Part shown: positions 1 to 11,064 of the stretch, piece by piece | How positions within the stretch are numbered: the stretch's first letter is position 1 | Layout of the letters: every line of letters starts with the position of its first letter | NCBI RefSeq assembly: GCF_026127265.1 | Contig: NZ_WWFG01000006.1 | Span: 160,805-224,804, forward strand | DNA: 64,000 nucleotides | Origin: Nostoc sp. KVJ3 | GTDB lineage: Bacteria; Cyanobacteriota; Cyanobacteriia; Cyanobacteriales; Nostocaceae | Reading direction: 5' to 3' | Position numbers and translations under genes: made by a program | The notes under the pieces: model-generated | Told to the model about the DNA's origin: nothing | The model's input: the letters and a program-made list of their open reading frames with translations, nothing else | Database searches by the model: none

Positions 1-2062
1 CATTAACACAAACAAGAAGACGTTCCCTTGCCCGTGTTGCAGCAACATATCGCTCACATCGTTGAAGTAATTCTGCTTCTGCAAGTTTATTCATTGCGTC
101 AGATTCATTGCTACAGCCCATTGCGATCGCTCTAAATTCCAATCCCTTAATTCGCTTCATTGTCCCCAAGCGAACCCCTGGCTCCTCTGGCCCTGGATCT
201 TCTTCTCTGGGCTTGAGTTCAAAAGTTGGAACACCTTCTGCTTCCAGTGCTGTGCGAATTGCTGGTTTATAAGGTGTTACGCAGATTTCGTGGAAAGCAA
301 ACCCATCTTGAATCAACTCTTTTGCCCAGCTAGCAATACGCTTTGCCTCTTCTTTTTCATCCGCACACTGCACAATTTCTGGTTTTGGGCCTGTAAACAC
401 GGAACGATCACCTACAATTGTGGTTTGTCCTCGATCCAAATCGTCAATTACAGTGCCTTCAAGGATTGATTGAGCAAAAAGCCGGATTTGTTCACTGGTA
501 CGATAATTTACTTTTAATTGTCTGGAACGTCCTTTGACATATATGCCTGCCAAATTTAAAGGCACTTTACCCCGATAAATACGTTGATGTCCGTCTCCAG
601 CAACGCATAGAGGATCTGAAAGACCCTGATTTACTTGACTTAGAGCAGCAATTAATTTTAATGCTTCCAGGCTGAAATCCTGCACTTCGTCTGCTAAGAC
701 GTGCCTAAAAGGAGGAAAGTTACTTTGCTCAACCGCAAATCGTGCCTGATGAATTGCACCTTCAAAAGTTAAAAGGTTTTGCTTGAGCAGTAAACGCCTG
801 AAAGCCTGAAATATTGGCCATGCCTCACGTCGTTCTTTTCTCCCCATCCGAGGCCGCCCTGTACGAACGGTGGTTAAATAACCTTCTTCAGAATCAACTC
901 CATTAGCATCAATTACAAGCTCAAACTCTTTTTGGAGTTCTGCTTTTGACATTGGTAAATTAAGTATAGTTGGATCTGCCCAAACCTCGTCCCAAAGGTC
1001 GTTGAGTTCTTCAGGTGAAGCAATCCGCCCTTTCCAGCCACTACGAGAACAAATAGTGCGGGCAAGCTGATTTAAGTTAGTGACTTCAATGTGTTCTGCT
1101 GCTATTGGGTCGAGGCGGCGTAAGTAGCTTTTGATAGTTACAGACAGGTTTGTTGTGAAAGTAGTGAGCAGTATCCGCTCCTTCGGATTGTTTAGGTGCT
1201 TGGCAAGGTAAACAGCACGGTGCATCAAGGCAACAGTCTTACCAGTTCCTGCTGCACCTGTGATACTCATAGATCCATTAGTTTGCCACTCAACAATCTT
1301 CCTTTGTTGGGGATGGAGAAAAATTCGCCACTCTTCTAAGGAACCACCTTCCAGCATTGCCTTGAGGGTTTCTTCTCCTTCAACTACTACTAAATCTCGG
1401 TTTGGTCGCTGGGTAAGCTGTGAGAAATCTCCGGGGCCGACAATAGTGACAGGTTGCTCATCTTCTACATCGGTTCCCAGTGCTTGGGCTAGGGCTTCGT
1501 CTAGTGATAAACCAGCTACAAGCCCCACGAGAGCCTCATAGCATTCTGGTGGTAGATATTCGCTAAGTACTTCCAACTCTTGGTCACTCTTAACATGTCG
1601 AACTGCTGGGATAAGCAGCTGCGGTACTCCAGCATGGAATAGATCATCATCGGCAAGATTTTGCAGAGGATAATCATCGACTGTTGGTGTGGGAGTGACA
1701 GCATCGTGCAATGCTTCTGTTGTTTCTTGAACGTCAAAGATTTGGAATGCCCCAGTACTTTTATGTACTTCAAAACGCTTGTTTTTTGCCCAGGCATAAG
1801 AACGGTCATGGGAATCAATATGAACCAGTAGAAAAGTATCACCTTGCTCCGGTGCAATTACAATAGCCCGATAGCCATCTGGTAAGTCTGCTCCACGAAC
1901 TTTGTGATCGAGCATGGATTCTTTCAGCCCATGCAATCCAATTGCTGTGTCCCAAGGATTAATTTGAAATTTCTCAATCAGTTCTGGAACCTTTTTTTGT
2001 ACTTTTTTGGGCAGTTTGTGAAAATGCTTCAGCACTTGGGCGTGCATCATTAGGTGAGCCAT
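1..2062 (-). CDS. RelE-like/UvrD-like superfamily 1 helicase, 3' end outside window
   Basis: Open from an ATG at 2062 to the left edge (687 codons, no stop), so the C-terminus is missing. Residues 1-110 look like a RelE/ParE/YafQ-type fold (N-terminal KLPKKVQKKVPELIEKF, then DGYRAIV). A linker follows, then a UvrD/Rep-type ATPase core: Walker A GAAGTGKT at 269-276, DEVQD (motif II) at 458-462, then GDGHQRIY, NYRT, KGLEF and AATRARERLLV as motifs III to VI. It should be an ATP-driven 3'-5' DNA translocase; whether the N-terminal domain still cleaves RNA cannot be told. The start codon shares one base with the stop of the upstream DEAD-helicase fragment (TGATG), which implies translational coupling. 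As the last visible gene of the operon, it is probably polar-affected by the IS insertion upstream. Confidence 0.85.
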   Translation of the reverse strand, partial: MAHLMMHAQVLKHFHKLPKKVQKKVPELIEKFQINPWDTAIGLHGLKESMLDHKVRGADLPDGYRAIVIAPEQGDTFLLVHIDSHDRSYAWAKNKRFEVHKSTGAFQIFDVQETTEALHDAVTPTPTVDDYPLQNLADDDLFHAGVPQLLIPAVRHVKSDQELEVLSEYLPPECYEALVGLVAGLSLDEALAQALGTDVEDEQPVTIVGPGDFSQLTQRPNRDLVVVEGEETLKAMLEGGSLEEWRIFLHPQQRKIVEWQTNGSMSITGAAGTGKTVALMHRAVYLAKHLNNPKERILLTTFTTNLSVTIKSYLRRLDPIAAEHIEVTNLNQLARTICSRSGWKGRIASPEELNDLWDEVWADPTILNLPMSKAELQKEFELVIDANGVDSEEGYLTTVRTGRPRMGRKERREAWPIFQAFRRLLLKQNLLTFEGAIHQARFAVEQSNFPPFRHVLADEVQDFSLEALKLIAALSQVNQGLSDPLCVAGDGHQRIYRGKVPLNLAGIYVKGRSRQLKVNYRTSEQIRLFAQSILEGTVIDDLDRGQTTIVGDRSVFTGPKPEIVQCADEKEEAKRIASWAKELIQDGFAFHEICVTPYKPAIRTALEAEGVPTFELKPREEDPGPEEPGVRLGTMKRIKGLEFRAIAMGCSNESDAMNKLAEAELLQRCERYVAATRARERLLVCVN

Positions 2063-5000
2063 CAATTATTCCTCCTGATTTCAATTAGTTCAATCAAAAA
2101 AGCAGTACCCTTTGCTTGTATTTCATTAGCAGTGACAACAGTCCACCCATTTGCTTGCCAAGCAGAAACTAACAAGGCTTGGTCTCCCCCTAACACTGCA
2201 ATTCGAGCCTCTAACCATGCCAACTCTGCTACGGCGTTTTCATCAATTGCCTCATCTTCATAAGCAGCTTGAGGTACTGGTACTCCTAATGCTGCCAGTT
2301 CATCAACTACAAATCGCAGCGACGGAATTACCTCAGATCGGACTTGTGCCCATTCACCACTTGCTTCTACAAAGCTCGTATCAGGAAGTACATCGGGTGC
2401 AGTACCAGTTTCTACCTCTGAGGTAGTGAAGAAACTAAACGCCCCACAAAACTGCAACAGGTTGAGACAGGATAGAAACTTGCGCCAACGAGGACGATAG
2501 GTTTGAGTTGCTAATCGCTCAGTTTCACTGTCATCTAAGCGGGCAGTTACTCGGACGCGATCGCGGCGAGTTGTTAAGCAATCAGCAATAGTTGCAAGGG
2601 CAATGACATCTGTCCCACCACTAATTTTGTCATAGCAGATCCATTCGCCGTTATCGATACTGGCGGGAACAATGAAACCCTGACCATTACGCCAATCATT
2701 GAGGGAAATACGCAAAGCAGATTCAGCATAAGCATATTTTCCGGCTAGTATTTCTAAAGGAAATGCGGCTGTAAACTCTGCTAAACGTTGCCAACCACTA
2801 GCTTGAGGACATTGGATAAAACCTGTAATTTGTTGCCAAGCATTACCAATAGCTAATCTTCCTGAAGGTATACCTTGGTTAATGCCTGCATTAGCAAAAA
2901 TCTCTACTTTTGTTGCTATTGCTTGAGGAACAACCAAAAAGTCTTCCAACTTTGTTGCTGTCAAATCATTCCAGGTCAAGTTCCAAATGTGATAACGACC
3001 AGAAGCGAGAATAGCTCGCCGTTTTGCCATGTCATCAGCTAGCCGATTAATTTCTACATGAAACTCAAAGCCATCAGTAAAGATGGCGACTGGTTTAATC
3101 GACTCGTCGTCAGCACACCGCAGTAGGAAGTCTGGTTGACAGCCGATCGCAACCCCTTGGGCTAATCCCAACTGCGGCTGTAGCTCAAGCTCCCAAGTGC
3201 GGCTGGCGTTGGGTAAATTAAAGCGAAAACCAGCCTTACCATATACTAAGGTTTTCTCCCAAATGCCATTATGTTCATTCACCCATTCTTCTAGCTTGCA
3301 GACAAACTTGCGCTCTAAAACACTGCCAAGCAAGGAGTTATCAGGAATTTCGGTGAGAGCTTTATGTTCCACTCGACGATCGCCTGCGGCAATTAGTTGC
3401 TTTAACAACTTGATGCCCCGTTCTCGGCTGATGGATGTGGCACTGTATTGTTGAGCATAAGTGCGAATGCAACGATAGCAGCCATCCGTATCGCGATCGC
3501 TTTCTTTTTCACTCAGCCGTCCACAACGGCAGGTTTCTAAGGAATCTAAGGCACGTCGCATCACTGTCATGATGCCTTCACCAGCCCTTCCAGTAGCATC
3601 GGTTTCTTGAAATAGGGTTTTGAGGTAGCCTGTACCACCAGGAACCCGATCTAGAATAATTAAATAATCGCGTTGTACATTCTTGGCTCCATCTGGTAGT
3701 CGTTGGGGAAAGATAGTTAGGTGACTAGGGTCGCCTTCAAATCGCAGTCGTAACCCTAGCAATATACAAGCTTCCAAAGTTGGGATGTCGTCATCAATCC
3801 AAGATGGGACAAGTATGCGAATTGCCTCTGAACGAATCTCTCGATACAGGTACACGGATTCTGCTTTAAAAGGATTGCTAGAACGACCTTCGGCTTTGGC
3901 TTTTTCCTGTCGCCGACGAGCAGAACAACTGCGGCGGTGTGTTACCTGCTCGATGAATTTTCCTGGTGTGGCAACTACACCGCAATCTGCACAAACTTGA
4001 AAGCCACGCTCAGGGGCGTTTCCTTCTGGTCCAAAGGCAACAGTACCAGCTTCGTCAAAATAGCCGACGTTAACCTCACGCAAGACTACCGCAGCACGAT
4101 ATTCAATCCCGAAAGGCAAGGTTTCCTCGCCTACCGCTCCTGTTGGCTCGTCAACTGTGAGGTCAAAACTCCGTCGCCTCTGGTAAATAGTGTGTTCTCG
4201 TTCATCAGCGCGATCGCTCGAAAGACTATCATATTCTTCCATCACCGAGATAGCTTCGGAACGAGAAAAGTCGATGAAAGAACGGTGTTGGCCAATATCT
4301 GCTTGACTATCATCGCCACTGTCATGACCGCACTGTGGACAGGCTGGTTCTTGGTTAATGTTGCTAGTCAGGCGCATGTGTCCACATTGTCCGCAAATTG
4401 CCCAGGTTTCTGTAAGTGGTTCCTCTTTACTACCAATGGAAATCTGTTGAATCTCAAATTGGCGTTTATGAGTGTAAAAGTGATTGTGGGGAGCTAATTC
4501 TCGTAGTGCAGTGGCAGCAGGTCTGACAATTTCAATTGGGGGAACGGGATTTTCTCTAACTCGGTGGCGATTATAAACCGAACCATAAAAGCGCACACCG
4601 GATTCAGGAAAGGCATAATTTGGTAATAGTCCGTGGTCAGTTAGTAACTCTAGGGTTGTGATGCGGGACAGGCTATTTTGTCGCCCTTTCAGGACACGCA
4701 GTTCGTCCTCAATTTCTCGCCGTGCATCTTCCTCATGTTCCTCAATCTGAGATTTTTGATTCTGCAATCTTCTCCGAGCATTGTCTATTTCCCGTCGCTG
4801 ACGGTCAAACTCGTTAACAACTTTGCGAATCCGTTGCTGGAGTAGTTCAGTTATAGTTTCGCTACAAAATCTTGTTCTGGTATCGTCTCGAATCACATCT
4901 AGAAAGCGTGCTAAGAAAGACTCCTGCAATTGCGTCTCATTTTGGGCAATCCATTGCAACATTCGCGGAATATGACCCTTGAGATTCTCGATATCCCGGA

Positions 5001-5892
5001 TCAGTTGTGTGCCAGTCCGGGGTAGTTCCGATAAATTTCCAGTTTTTACCGCCGAGTCAAAACAGTAGGCAAGATACTGACGCACTAATACAGCTGAAGC
5101 ATCCACCCAACACCCAGGTGCATCAACTTTACCGCGTAGCATTTCCACAGGTCGGGCATAAAAGAAAAGGTCGTGGGGTTGATGCTTGATTACAGAGACG
5201 ATTAATGCTGTACCTGTTGCTCGTCCTGCCCGACCAATACGCTGAAGATAACTAGCTGTGGTAGGCGGTATCGAACATAACATGGTGCTGGATAGATCGC
5301 CAATATCAATTCCCATTTCTAGAGTGCTGGTGCAGGTAAGCACATTGGGATCGTCTGTGTGTTCATTAAGCGCAAAGGTGCGTTCTAGAGTTTCTCTTTC
5401 TTCTGTCGCTAAAAGTCCTGTGTGTTCGCTAGCGACAACTCGACGTAAAGCCCCTTTACGGTAGCGGTCTTGGTAGTATACTTGTCGTCTAGTAAAATCT
5501 TCAGGGCGATACGCACCTGTCCTAGCACTGTATTCTAAGCTAGGAGCGCCATTCCAGAAAATTGCTTCCTGTTCTGGGCGGACTATTTGTCGCCCTGTTT
5601 CCGAGCAAATTAACCGGACTCCGTTTGGTACTAAACTTACGGCTATGGGATTAATAGCATAGTAAGCTTTATTACCATCTGTATGCAGTCGCAGTAAAAG
5701 TTTTGTTGCCTCTGCTGCTTGATATAACAGTTTTAGCAAGTCAACTGTCTCTGCTTCACTCATGGGATGCTTAAATACTCGATGTGTCCAACGAATATGC
5801 CAAGGCTGTGTATTCCCTGAAGTGTTGCCGAAGATGAAGTCATGAGAGCGATCGCTCCCAGTTACCATCAATTTGGGTCGATAACGAGTCAT
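2062..5892 (-). pseudogene. C-terminal part of IS-interrupted DEAD/DEAH helicase with DUF1998-like domain
   Basis: 1276 codons that continue, in frame, the helicase begun at 11062; the ATG at 5892 is an ordinary internal methionine left by the IS insertion. Visible: the RecA-2 half of a superfamily 2 helicase (TSTLEMGIDIGDL, then QRIGRAGRATG as motif VI), a long charged coiled-coil stretch (around residues 370-430), CGQCG/CPQCG and CADCG zinc-type knuckles, and the cysteine cluster CRCGRL...DGCYRCIRTY typical of DUF1998. The C-terminal 400 residues are unassigned. MrfA/YprA, Druantia DruE and the DISARM helicase/DUF1998 pair are the closest families I know. Without Walker A and DEAH (which lie in the other half) this piece cannot hydrolyse ATP. 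It overlaps the UvrD-like gene by one base. Confidence 0.8.
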
Positions 5893-5900
5893 CGGGGGAT
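5892..5900. repeat. Left 9-bp target-site duplication of the IS4-type element
   Basis: TCGGGGGAT lies directly left of the element and recurs at 8374-8382 directly right of it. Removing the element plus one copy rejoins the two helicase halves in frame (...HPP-MTRYRP...), which proves that the repeat is a duplication made at insertion. Confidence 0.95.
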
Positions 5901-6876
5901 CATTGGTGACAAGTTAAGGAAAAGGAGAAATTGTCAAGGGTGATATTTGTAGTGTTCAAAAATAGTGGGAAACTCAATCTAGACAAGTAATTGAGCGATT
6001 GAGACTTAGCCATGACCACCAGCAAAAAAACCAATAGAGACCATGCCAAAAAGAAACACAGACCAATGGTGGAAGACGAAGTAATTGCAGAGCAACTGGA
6101 AAGATTACTGACACCAGCGATTACAAATCAAGAAAATTACTACCGAAAACTAGGACTCAGGGAACGGATACTGAATTTACCATTGATGATGGCTGCGGTG
6201 CTGACCTTGTTATGGAGAGATGTAGCAGGAGTCAGGGAACTGACAAGAATGTTAGCCAGAGACGGTTTTCTGTGGTGTAATCCCACAAAAGTTAGTCAAC
6301 AAGCAGTATCACAGAGATTTTTGACATTTCCATCAGAATTATTTGAAAAAGTATTTAAAGATTTATTGCCTAGTTTGAGAGCGGCTTGGCATAGTAGAAA
6401 TAAACGTCCATTACCAGAAAGTATTCAGTTTACATTATTAAAATTCGAGAAAATTTGGATAGTAGACGGGTCAACACTGGAGGCATTGTTTAGGAAAATA
6501 CAAAGTTTAGAGGAAGCTCAAAGAGGACAATTAGCAGGAAAGATGAGTACAGTCATTGATTTAATGACCAGATTACCTGTAGAAATTTGGTTTGAAGAAA
6601 ATCCTAAAGCTTCTGATACTAAACTAGAAGAAAATATCCTAAATTTAGTTAGAGCCGGAACTTTACTCTTATTAGATAGAGGTTTTTATCACTTTAACTT
6701 TTGGCATCAATTAATCGAGAATAAAGTTGACTTTATTACCAGAATAAAGAAAGGAGCAGCAATCAAAGTAGAACAGGTGTTGACAGATAGTTATGGACTG
6801 CGAGACCGGAAGATACGTCTCGGTTCTGGCACTAAAAAGACTCCGTTTATAACTTTACGTTTGATTGAAGTAAGGT
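5901..6876 (+). mobile_element. 3'-truncated first copy of an IS4-type insertion sequence
   Basis: The first 976 bp of the element. It starts with the terminal inverted repeat CATTGGTGACAAGTTAA and stops abruptly after GAAGTAAGG, where a second, complete copy begins. By eye the 976 bases are identical to the first 976 bases of the complete copy. The right end is missing, so this copy alone cannot transpose. Confidence 0.92.
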
Positions 6877-6893
6877 CATTGGTGACAAGTTAA
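6012..6893 (+). pseudogene. Truncated IS4-type transposase (copy 1)
   Basis: The first 288 residues equal those of the full 450-aa transposase. The reading frame then enters the inverted repeat of the next copy and adds LVTS before a stop, because both IS ends encode LVTS-stop in this frame. The first two catalytic aspartates (IVDGST and LLLDRGF) are kept, but the C-terminal YRRRWRIEDAF segment with the catalytic glutamate is lost, so the product should be inactive. A truncated transposase of this kind could act as an inhibitor; that is speculation. Confidence 0.92.
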
Positions 6894-8373
6894 GGAAAAG
6901 GAGAAATTGTCAAGGGTGATATTTGTAGTGTTCAAAAATAGTGGGAAACTCAATCTAGACAAGTAATTGAGCGATTGAGACTTAGCCATGACCACCAGCA
7001 AAAAAACCAATAGAGACCATGCCAAAAAGAAACACAGACCAATGGTGGAAGACGAAGTAATTGCAGAGCAACTGGAAAGATTACTGACACCAGCGATTAC
7101 AAATCAAGAAAATTACTACCGAAAACTAGGACTCAGGGAACGGATACTGAATTTACCATTGATGATGGCTGCGGTGCTGACCTTGTTATGGAGAGATGTA
7201 GCAGGAGTCAGGGAACTGACAAGAATGTTAGCCAGAGACGGTTTTCTGTGGTGTAATCCCACAAAAGTTAGTCAACAAGCAGTATCACAGAGATTTTTGA
7301 CATTTCCATCAGAATTATTTGAAAAAGTATTTAAAGATTTATTGCCTAGTTTGAGAGCGGCTTGGCATAGTAGAAATAAACGTCCATTACCAGAAAGTAT
7401 TCAGTTTACATTATTAAAATTCGAGAAAATTTGGATAGTAGACGGGTCAACACTGGAGGCATTGTTTAGGAAAATACAAAGTTTAGAGGAAGCTCAAAGA
7501 GGACAATTAGCAGGAAAGATGAGTACAGTCATTGATTTAATGACCAGATTACCTGTAGAAATTTGGTTTGAAGAAAATCCTAAAGCTTCTGATACTAAAC
7601 TAGAAGAAAATATCCTAAATTTAGTTAGAGCCGGAACTTTACTCTTATTAGATAGAGGTTTTTATCACTTTAACTTTTGGCATCAATTAATCGAGAATAA
7701 AGTTGACTTTATTACCAGAATAAAGAAAGGAGCAGCAATCAAAGTAGAACAGGTGTTGACAGATAGTTATGGACTGCGAGACCGGAAGATACGTCTCGGT
7801 TCTGGCACTAAAAAGACTCCGTTTATAACTTTACGTTTGATTGAAGTAAGGTCGGGAAAAACATGGCATTCTTATTTAACCAGCGTCCTAGACCCTCATG
7901 TTTTACCCCCTTATGTAGTAGCAGATTTATATCGGCGGCGTTGGCGAATTGAAGATGCTTTTAATATAGTCAAAAGACTCTTGGGGTTAAGTTATTTATG
8001 GACAGGTTCAATTAATGGAATTAAGTTACAAATTTGGGCGACGTGGTTATTTTATGCGGTTTTAGTAGATTTAGGTGATGCCGTAGCGGATGAACTCTCT
8101 CTACCCTTTGATGAAATCTCATTAGAAATGATTTATCGTGGTCTTTACCATTTTACAATGGCTCATCAAAAAGGTAACACAACAGATACTATTAAGTATT
8201 TTGCTGACCCTCAAAATCGAGATTTAGGTATTATCAAACAGAAGCGAAAACCAAACGTTAAGTTAATTGTCGCTCCTTTTCCTGATCTCCAACGAGGGTC
8301 TGACCAGTTTTTTTTCAGCGATTCTCTCAAAGCCTCTTGACAAAAGACTTACAGCTTTAACTTGTCACCAATG
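6877..8373 (+). mobile_element. Complete IS4-type insertion sequence (1497 bp)
   Basis: Bounded by inverted repeats CATTGGTGACAAGTTAAGG (left) and, on the opposite strand at the right end, CATTGGTGACAAGTTAAAG, with one mismatch. The 9-bp target duplication is found only at the outer limits of the pair (5892-5900 and 8374-8382), not around this copy, so the two copies occupy one insertion site. One gene fills the element. Family assigned from the transposase motif pattern. Confidence 0.93.
6988..8340 (+). CDS. IS4-type DDE transposase
   Basis: 450 aa, a usual length for the family. The DDE triad is visible: D in IVDGST (about residue 153), D in LLLDRGF (about 220) and E in RWRIEDAF. The last sits in the IS4 signature Y-(2)-R-(3)-E-(6)-K, read here as YRRRWRIEDAFNIVK. 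It would catalyse cut-and-paste transposition by binding the 17-19 bp terminal repeats. The gene fills the element, with about 110 bp of leader and a short tail. Near-identity with the truncated copy beside it implies recent activity in this genome. Confidence 0.93.
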   Translation: MTTSKKTNRDHAKKKHRPMVEDEVIAEQLERLLTPAITNQENYYRKLGLRERILNLPLMMAAVLTLLWRDVAGVRELTRMLARDGFLWCNPTKVSQQAVSQRFLTFPSELFEKVFKDLLPSLRAAWHSRNKRPLPESIQFTLLKFEKIWIVDGSTLEALFRKIQSLEEAQRGQLAGKMSTVIDLMTRLPVEIWFEENPKASDTKLEENILNLVRAGTLLLLDRGFYHFNFWHQLIENKVDFITRIKKGAAIKVEQVLTDSYGLRDRKIRLGSGTKKTPFITLRLIEVRSGKTWHSYLTSVLDPHVLPPYVVADLYRRRWRIEDAFNIVKRLLGLSYLWTGSINGIKLQIWATWLFYAVLVDLGDAVADELSLPFDEISLEMIYRGLYHFTMAHQKGNTTDTIKYFADPQNRDLGIIKQKRKPNVKLIVAPFPDLQRGSDQFFFSDSLKAS

Positions 8374-11062
8374 TCGGGGGATGCACTTCTCGGCTCAAAA
8401 TTGCATGTCCAAAGGGAGCTTTCCCCCAGTAGCTTTTGCGGGCTAAGTCTTCTAGGTAAGAATGCCCCAATGCGCCGCGCAATCGATAACGGTAAAGGAT
8501 TCCCAGTAGCCAGCGACGCAGGTTATCTTCGCTAATCTTTTTCAGTTGCGTATCTACAGACTCGATGCGATCGCTAATTTGCTTCACAGTCTCATCTATT
8601 TTCTGCCAATCCCAAGCTATACAGGCAGAACCACTCGCTTCCATCGTGCGTCCGCGCAGCAGCATGACTCCAAACTCACTGGTTGCTTGCCAAGTTAAAC
8701 GTGTTTCGATATCAGATGCTAGGGCACTTGGGGGATTTGTTAGTTTCGGATTATTGCGATAATTGAGGTAATCTTGATAATCATGTAAATCTGGTGGCAA
8801 CAAAGCAGCGATCGCCTTTTTCATCGTTCCTGGTTTGCCAACTCCAGGTTGACTCCACCATTCCAATAAGCGTTTTCCCACTTCTGTTAATGGCAAACCT
8901 ACTACACCAGCATTATTAATTACCCCTTGCAGAGCGGTGCGAAAGGTGAAATTATAAGTCCGGGCTGAGAGAAACCCGGCACGATGGGAAGCATCCTGAA
9001 CGCTATCGGTGAAAGCTAAAAGTTTTGGATCGTTGTTGAGCATAGATCCAAATAACTCATCCACCATGACGCTCGAAAGGGTAGCGGAACGCGAACCAAT
9101 AATAAAAATGCTCTCCCGTGAACCGCAGCAAGGGCAAGCCTGAACTCCATGCAGGGAACCATTTGCTAGTTTTTCCACATCTTGGTTGAATGCAACCCGC
9201 AAGCGGCGAGTGTCATTAGTTAAAGGACAAGCTCCCTGCCCTTGGCGTAGGACTAGACTGGAAGGATGGAGATACCAAGCTCCAAACAAGTCTCCTGAAT
9301 TGATTGAGCCATCGCTATCTGGGACAATTAGCACAATGCGTTGGTCGTGGCTGCCATTGCGACCAAACCAGCCCCGGTAAATGGCACTGATATCATTAGT
9401 CAGCTTAAAACCTTGAACACCTCTGGCATTAACGGCGGTATCAGACTGGCGATTTTGCAGACCAATCCAACCAGAAGCACCGCACTCGTTACACTGGAAG
9501 GCAGGAAGTAAAGTTTGTTCTGGCGAAGGTTCATCTAGCCAACCAAAAATCGGTTGTTCTTCCACAACTCTACCAATCCGAGCTAATTCTCGCACCCAAA
9601 GCTGTACTTGAGTCGGGACTAAGGGAAACGCTCCTTTGCTCCGAATTTCTTTGGCGTGGGCAACAAGGGCAAAGAAGGCGGTAATAATCCGCTTCCGGTC
9701 TTCTAAATTGGGGACGGCAATGAAGGAAAAATCTTTGGCTGCTAGCCTTTCTACTAACTTTGTCCAAGTGAGCGGCCCTTCCAAAGAACGTTCAGCAGCA
9801 TCAAAAAGTTCCAGCAGGTGCTTGAATAGTTGCGTACCTTTTAACCAATCTCCTAAAGAAACTGACCAATGCTCAATAGCAGTAGCGCGTAGGCGTAGCC
9901 CGTCACAGACATCGCCTGTTGTTGGTTCAGCAAATTCTGGGCCGCCCCAAACCTTTGCTTGGCGGATAGCGTAGGCTGTAGCATCTTCGTCTGCTTGTGG
10001 TTCGCAGTCTTCAGAAGTTGGTAAATCAAGGGAAATCAGGTCTTCTTCTGGTTTGACAATTTCCTCAACTGTCAGCCTATCCTCGACAATTACGGCTTCT
10101 GTGGGAATTTCTTCTTCAAACAAAGTACTGGCAAACCGAGCTAGGCGATCGCCTCCTGTCTCGACTGCATCCACTGATATTGTTAAACCAAGAGCGCGAT
10201 CGCTGCGGTCGCGATCGTCCATTGTGGCACTAGTACCCACAACGCAGAGTTTACCTTTGGAAATATTTAGCCTTTCTTTGAGTCTGCGAATCAAACAGGC
10301 GACATCTGCACCTTGAGCGCCATCGTAAGTATGCAGTTCATCAAGGACAAGATATTGCAGGGTGTCCGATTGGTTGAAACGCCAAAGTTGCTGGTCTTGC
10401 GGTCGTAAGAGCAAGAAATCCAGCATTTTGTAGTTAGTCAGCAGGATATCAGGCGGGTTTTCTAGTTGGGCTTCGTGGTTGGTAATGCCGTGGTCTTTGC
10501 CCATGCTGGTTGTGCCAGAGTCTTGCGAGGTGGGATCGCCAGGGTCGTAGCGTCCGGTATAAGTACCGACACGAACACCAGCTTTTTTCAGTACTGGGTC
10601 GTCCCAAATAGATTTGGCGAAGCGGCGTTCTTGGTCGGCAGCCAGGGCATTCATCGGGTAGAGGACAATTGCTTTAATTCCAGGCTGTCTGGCTTGTTTG
10701 GCTCGGAGACAGTGGTCGAGTAAGGGGTAGAGGAAACACTCAGTTTTACCGGAACCAGTGCCAGTAGTGACGAGGGTGGGTTCTGGCTTGCGGTTTTTAC
10801 TACTCAAACGTCTCCAGGCAACAGCTTGATGGCGAAAGGGAAGGAAGGGAACGTTGAGGTCAAAAGGAGGGGTATAAGGTTGAGATGCTAACCGGAAAGG
10901 TCGCCGCAACTGTACCCACGGGCCTTTAAACAGTCCTCGTTCTGGGTCTTGGAGGAATTGTTCAAAGGCACGGCTGACAGAGCGATCGCGAAAATCAAAA
11001 GTAGATTGCAGGTAATAAAGCACCTGGCGGCGGATGTTTTCGGCAATATGGGCTGGTAGCAT
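8357..11062 (-). pseudogene. N-terminal part of IS-interrupted DEAD/DEAH helicase
   Basis: 896 native codons, then five from the IS end (TLVTS-stop). Motif I TGTGSGKT is at 100-107, DELH (DEAH-box variant) at 241-244 and GTSAT (motif III) at 276-280. CNECG and CPCCG zinc-type knuckles follow near 500 and 620, and a helical region ends the piece. Joined to the downstream half it gives a 2172-aa protein, in the size class of DruE-type giant helicases. On its own it has only the first RecA lobe. The start ATG is 2 bases after the methylase stop, which again suggests coupled translation. A short dispersed repeat, GCGTAGGCGTAGCCCGTC, is embedded at 9888-9905, adding residues DGLRLRAT. Confidence 0.85.
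8374..8382. repeat. Right 9-bp target-site duplication of the IS4-type element
   Basis: TCGGGGGAT, identical to 5892-5900, directly right of the IS end at 8373. Confidence 0.95.
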
Positions 11063-11064
11063 GA

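Noticed and set aside
9888..9905. GCGTAGGCGTAGCCCGTC block in the DEAD helicase as a break in the gene
   Set aside because: It keeps the frame and merely adds residues; similar short repeats are frequent in Nostoc-type DNA.
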